DNA of 64,000 nt from Rahnella inusitata (GTDB lineage Bacteria; Pseudomonadota; Gammaproteobacteria; Enterobacterales; Enterobacteriaceae), in the NCBI RefSeq assembly GCF_003263515.1, contig NZ_JYDE01000044.1, forward strand, positions 42,707 through 106,706, in the 5' to 3' direction. Below, in pieces: positions 59,769 to 64,000 of this stretch. A program made the position numbers and the translations under genes. Position 1 is the stretch's first letter; each line of letters begins with the position of its first letter. Below the pieces are notes generated by a model. It was not told the DNA's origin and did not search any database. It saw only the letters and a list, made by a program, of their open reading frames with translations.

Positions 59769-61139
59769 ATGGAAAATTTAAAAGGTTTTAATTTCATAGA
59801 CTTATTTGCGGGCTTAGGTGGTTTTCATCTGGCTCTTAGAAAGCTTGGTGGCACATGTGTTTTTGCTGCCGAATGGAAAAAAAACCTGCAGGATTTATAC
59901 GAAATCAATTTTAATATACGCCCTGCGGGTGATATTACTGAAGTTACTATCGATAATATACCTAACCATGATGTATTAACAGCTGGTTTCCCATGCCAAC
60001 CATTTTCAAAAGCAGGGGAGCAATTAGGGTTCGAGTGTACGAAGCAAGGGAGTTTATTCTTTAATGTAGTCAATATTTTAGAATGTAAAAGACCTCATTA
60101 TTTTATATTAGAGAATGTCCCGAATTTATTGAAGCATGATAATGGCAAAACTTGGATAAAAATACAAAAGCTTCTTGGTAGTGAAGGGCTGGGATACCAT
60201 ATTGATGCGGCAAAACTGTCGCCTCATAATTTCGGTATACCTCAAATTCGAGAACGTATATATATTGTTGGCTCTTTGGAACCACTATCGGAATTCAAAT
60301 GGCCTAAACTAACAGAAGTTGAAACTTCAATAGATAGTATTTTGGATGATTATCCTGCTGAGGCTAAACCTCTTTCTTCACAAGTAGAAGAATGTTTGGG
60401 TGTATGGGATGCTTTCCTTAAAGCTTGCCCTAAAAATGTGCAACTACCATCGTTTCCTCTTTGGTCGATGGAATGGGGAGCAACGTATCCCTTTGAAAAT
60501 GAAACACCATATTCAAGGAAAATACGACTAGGCTTAAATGGGCTCAAAGGCTTTAAAGGAAGTCATGGTCAAAAATTGGGCTATCTTAGAAATATTGAAG
60601 AAAGATGGGCTGCACTTCCTAGTCACGCAAGAACTGAAGATATGACTTTTCCAAAGTGGAAGAGAGATTTTCTTCGACAAAATAGAAAATTTTATCAGGA
60701 CAATAAAGAATGGATAGATGCATGGCTGCCTTCAATTCTTAAGTTCCCTTCCAGTTTGCAAAAACTTGAATGGAATGTTCAGGGTGGCGAACATAATATC
60801 TGGTCTTATGTTTTACAATTTAGAGCTTCTGGAGTACGGGTAAAACGTAGGACTACTGCCCCAAGTCTTATAGCAATGACTGATACTCAAGTCCCTATAA
60901 TTGCTTGGCAGAAACGTTATATGACTCCAAGAGAATGTGCTCGACTTCAAAGTTTAGAAGATTTAAAAGAGTTACCAGCTAGCCAAACGCAAGCCTTTCA
61001 GGCGCTAGGAAATGCTGTAAATTCTCAAGTGGTAGAGCACGTTGCTAAAGCACTTCTTTGTAAACAAACTATTGAAACATACGATACTGATGATATTGTA
61101 AAACGAGTAAAAAGTCTTTGCGAAAAGGAGGTTGCGTAA
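59769..61139 (+). CDS. DNA (cytosine-5-)-methyltransferase
   Basis: 456-residue C5 methylase of the restriction/defence island. Motif [17 protein letters not shown] (8-23), motif IV with catalytic Cys76 in [13 protein letters not shown], motif [12 protein letters not shown] (112-121), motif [15 protein letters not shown] (158-168), and motif [16 protein letters not shown] near the C-terminus. The variable target-recognition region lies between about 200 and 400 and is not recognised. All catalytic motifs are present. AT-rich composition compared with the core genome marks it as acquired. AAGGAGG at its end serves the next gene. Confidence 0.95.
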   Translation: MENLKGFNFIDLFAGLGGFHLALRKLGGTCVFAAEWKKNLQDLYEINFNIRPAGDITEVTIDNIPNHDVLTAGFPCQPFSKAGEQLGFECTKQGSLFFNVVNILECKRPHYFILENVPNLLKHDNGKTWIKIQKLLGSEGLGYHIDAAKLSPHNFGIPQIRERIYIVGSLEPLSEFKWPKLTEVETSIDSILDDYPAEAKPLSSQVEECLGVWDAFLKACPKNVQLPSFPLWSMEWGATYPFENETPYSRKIRLGLNGLKGFKGSHGQKLGYLRNIEERWAALPSHARTEDMTFPKWKRDFLRQNRKFYQDNKEWIDAWLPSILKFPSSLQKLEWNVQGGEHNIWSYVLQFRASGVRVKRRTTAPSLIAMTDTQVPIIAWQKRYMTPRECARLQSLEDLKELPASQTQAFQALGNAVNSQVVEHVAKALLCKQTIETYDTDDIVKRVKSLCEKEVA

Positions 61140-61140
61140 A

Positions 61141-62745
61141 ATGAACTCCCATGAAGAGTTACTTGCCCCAATTGAAATTAGGCCTGAAGTTAATATACTT
61201 TCTGTATTAAGGCATCTTAACTATAAGCCGTGGTACGCTATTGCTGAATTTATTGATAATGCTATTCAAAGCTCAATAGCGAATAAAGATAAGCTTAATG
61301 ATGCTAATAGTAATGCCTTCAAACTCAAAATTGATATTCGTTTAGATGCTACCCTGCCAGGGCAATTAATAATATGTGATAATGCCGCTGGAATTTCAAC
61401 ATCTGATTTCCCTCGCGCTTTCAGAACGGCGCAGTTACCCGATGATCGTACTGGACTCTCTGAGTTTGGTATGGGGATGAAAAGTGCCGCCTGTTGGTTT
61501 TCTGATTGTTGGAATGTTAGGACTAAAGCAATTGGTGAGAAAGTTGAAAGAAGTATAACTTTTGATGTTAAGAAAATTGTCGATGAAAATATTGATAATT
61601 TGAATACACAAACTAATGAAGTAGATGCAAATTATCACTATACAGTTGTTTCTTTGAGAAGGCTACATCATATACCTCAAGGAAGAACCATAGGAAAAAT
61701 CAAAGAACATTTGTGTAGTATCTATCGTGTATTCCTAAGAGATGGGAATTTAGAAATAAATTTTAATGGAGAGCCTTTATGTTATAAATCTCCATCTATT
61801 CTCAAAGCACTAAAGTATATCTCTCCGGGGATAGTTGATAAAAGTTGTACTGAACCAATTGAATGGCGGAAAGATATAAAATTAGACTTGGGTAATGGAC
61901 TTTTTGTAAAAGGTTTTGTAGCGCTCAGGGAAATTGGTTCAACGCATTATGCTGGATTTGCTCTATTTAGACGAGGTCGATTAATTATTGGAAGTTCGGA
62001 TGAAACATATCGGCCAGAATATATTTTTAAAAGAACAAATAGTTTTCAATATCAAAGGCTATTTGGTGAACTCTATGTAGAAGGTTTCGAGGTTAGCCAT
62101 ACAAAAGATGGTTTCCGTTGGGAGGGGTATGAAGATATTTTTCTCGAGCGATTACGTGAAGAAATAGAAAATCCTCCATTAGACCTGATATCACAAGCTG
62201 AAAATTATCGTTCGCTCCCCACTAGAAAATCTATTGAAAAGCAAGCCGAATTAGCAACGGCAGTTGTTGCTGAATATATTGAGAATAATATTACTCCATT
62301 ATTAACTGAGATAAAAGAGCACCCAGAAGAGCCTTCAGTAATTATGCAGGAAATGGCTCAGAGTTCATTGCAAGCATCTGAAAAAATAGTTAAGGTTTAC
62401 GATGGTTCTTTCCAATGGGTGATTACTTTACGTACATCTGTTGATCCAGCTAGAGATGAGTGGGTTTCAATGGCGAAAATGCAGGAGGAAAAAAGTGATA
62501 ATACGAATAGAATAAGGCGTTTGTTTATTGATCTATCATTAGCTCATCCATTTTCTACTAAGTTTCTTGGAACGTCTAATGAGAATATTGAACTATTCCT
62601 CCGCATAGCATCTGTAGTTTGTATATCACTTATTTTATCTGAGGATATTACTGGCGAGTCACCTGAAAGTTTCTTACATCATTTTAACTATCTACTACGA
62701 GGAGCGCTTACGCGTACGGTTTTTGAAAATGACAACATCGATTAA
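61141..62745 (+). CDS. MORC/MutL-like GHKL ATPase of a methylase-linked defence operon
   Basis: 534 residues. GHKL (HATPase) motifs: N box AEFIDNAIQSS (35-45), DNAAGIS (80-86) and SEFGMGMKSAACW (107-119). After the ATPase and S5-like part (to about 330) the C-terminal half is unassigned and helical. Bacterial relatives of eukaryotic MORC proteins are known to sit with C5 methylases and Z1 proteins in predicted restriction systems (Iyer, Abhiman and Aravind). The ATG at 61141 is 10 bases after AGGAGG; a TTG at 61132 is too close to it. It starts one base after the methylase stop and overlaps the Z1 gene. Confidence 0.87.
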   Translation: MNSHEELLAPIEIRPEVNILSVLRHLNYKPWYAIAEFIDNAIQSSIANKDKLNDANSNAFKLKIDIRLDATLPGQLIICDNAAGISTSDFPRAFRTAQLPDDRTGLSEFGMGMKSAACWFSDCWNVRTKAIGEKVERSITFDVKKIVDENIDNLNTQTNEVDANYHYTVVSLRRLHHIPQGRTIGKIKEHLCSIYRVFLRDGNLEINFNGEPLCYKSPSILKALKYISPGIVDKSCTEPIEWRKDIKLDLGNGLFVKGFVALREIGSTHYAGFALFRRGRLIIGSSDETYRPEYIFKRTNSFQYQRLFGELYVEGFEVSHTKDGFRWEGYEDIFLERLREEIENPPLDLISQAENYRSLPTRKSIEKQAELATAVVAEYIENNITPLLTEIKEHPEEPSVIMQEMAQSSLQASEKIVKVYDGSFQWVITLRTSVDPARDEWVSMAKMQEEKSDNTNRIRRLFIDLSLAHPFSTKFLGTSNENIELFLRIASVVCISLILSEDITGESPESFLHHFNYLLRGALTRTVFENDNID

Positions 62746-63688
62746 GATCATTAATAAAATACTTCCTCCTCTTCGGTGGGAGCCAAAACGTGGCGATGTC
62801 ACAGAAGAGTTCCTACAAAGTAAATCTAAAGATCAAAATGGGCCAAGCTATAGTGACTTGACTGATGGCGAGAGTTCCATCCTCCAAGAAGCTCAACGAA
62901 TATTAGGTCGGTGTTTACCACCAGAGGAAGTATCTGGTAGAGAGACTGGGTTAGTTGTGGGTTATGTTCAAAGTGGGAAAACATTATCATTTGAAACAGT
63001 TATTTCTTTAGCTCGGGATAACTGTTATGGAATGGTGATTGTTTTTGCTGGAACAAAAACAAATCTTCGAGAGCAATCAGAGGAGAGACTAATTAAGGAT
63101 CTAGGTATTGATGAAGGTGAAAATTGGTATCATTTCTCAAATCCGAAAGGTGTTGCCAGTCAAATAAAAGACAGAATTGACTCTTGGAAAAAAAGGCCGA
63201 TAAAGAAAAGAGCAGTGTTAATTACTGTCTTGAAACAAAGTGTACATCTTGAAAATCTATCAAGTGTTCTAGAAAACCTTCCTTTAGAGCAAGTTCCTGT
63301 TCTAATTATTGATGATGAGAGTGATCAGGCTAGTTTAAATACCTTAGCTGCTAAAATTCGCGCAGCGAAAGAGGATGAAACATCCAAAAGCACAATTTAT
63401 GATCGGATTTGTAATGTCCGAGATAGGCTCCCACATCATTCATATTTGCAATATACAGCTACACCACAAGCAAATCTTTTAATCGCCCAGACAGATTTGC
63501 TTAACCCCAACTTTGCGGAATTAGTGACTCCAGGTCCAGCTTATACTGGGGGTAAAGATTTTTTTAAAAAAAAATCAAGCTTAGTAATTGATATTCCTTC
63601 ATCAGAAGTCCCAAATAAAGACCACATTGTTATAGCGCCCCCTAAAAGTCTACTTAAAGCCCTGCGATATTTTTTATTAGTGGCTGCT
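62729..63688 (+). pseudogene. Z1-domain ATPase/helicase-like gene, interrupted by an IS
   Basis: About 320 native codons from the ATG at 62729 (overlapping the MORC gene by 17 bases), then the frame runs into an IS end and stops at 63778 after about 30 foreign codons. Seen: Walker A-like GYVQSGKT (78-85), Walker B-like VLIIDDESDQ (191-200) and an SF2 motif III-like YTATPQANLL (241-250), typical of Z1 proteins. Z1 proteins are normally much longer, so roughly the last two thirds are separated from the start. The remainder, and any following nuclease gene, may continue beyond the IS outside the window. Confidence 0.85.

Positions 63689-64000
<312 letters not shown>

Overview
The window is chromosomal DNA of an enterobacterium. 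Gene order and protein sequences match the Enterobacterales core: the arcB-mtgA and dolP-diaA-yraN-lpoA-rsmI-rnpB blocks, the yhaK-yhaJ-yqjGFKEDC-mzrA-yqjA-exuR-exuT-uxaC run, and ridA-pyrI-pyrB-argI-rraB-yjgM-yjgN-valS-holC-pepA-lptF-lptG-leuX. The combination with uxaCBA, an Anbu operon, an orphan vgrG and a beta-xyloside cassette suggests a Yersiniaceae-type genome such as Rahnella or a relative. The genus is an inference; no marker here fixes it.

Layout. 1-8.1 kb: 3' end of arcB, an unusually long ORF-poor AT-rich gap with several palindromes where elbB is usually found, then mtgA, the envelope and replication genes dolP-diaA-yraN-lpoA, rsmI and the RNase P RNA. 8.2-14.6 kb: yhaK/yhaJ and the yqj cluster of small membrane and stress proteins. 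14.9-23.3 kb: the hexuronate regulon, with repressor exuR, transporter exuT and the catabolic operon uxaC-uxaB-uxaA around a shared 860-bp control region, then ygjV. 23.3-27.3 kb: a four-gene Anbu operon (proteasome-like peptidase, transglutaminase-like protein, alpha-E protein, circularly permuted ATP-grasp). 27.6-32.6 kb: an orphan type VI secretion module of vgrG, a large effector and an overlapping candidate immunity gene.

32.6-39.0 kb: ridA, the pyrBI operon with its leader peptide and attenuator, a YhcH-family gene, a GH13_18 phosphorylase, argI and rraB. 39.2-46.2 kb: accessory sugar genes inserted in otherwise conserved synteny, comprising a xyloside symporter with a GH43 xylosidase and a beta-glucoside PTS with a phospho-beta-glucosidase and an RpiR regulator. 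46.2-57.9 kb: yjgM, yjgN, an M48 protease, valS-holC, pepA, lptFG and ampH. 58.1-64.0 kb: tRNA-Leu(CAA) followed by a genomic island with a tyrosine integrase, a C5 DNA methyltransferase, a MORC/MutL-like ATPase and a Z1-family ATPase gene that is cut by an IS3-family element running off the window end.

The two most interesting places are these. (1) The T6SS effector at 30.0-32.0 kb: its C-terminal part carries a spaced His-Gly and Ala-Cys-Arg-Thr pair resembling the catalytic dyad of CHAT/caspase-fold proteases, behind a degenerate M23-like N-terminal domain, with a membrane-anchored partner gene overlapping its stop codon. (2) The methyltransferase-MORC-Z1 defence island at leuX, whose third gene is broken by an IS, so the methylase may survive without a working restriction arm. 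No CRISPR array, 16S/23S rRNA or replication origin was seen.
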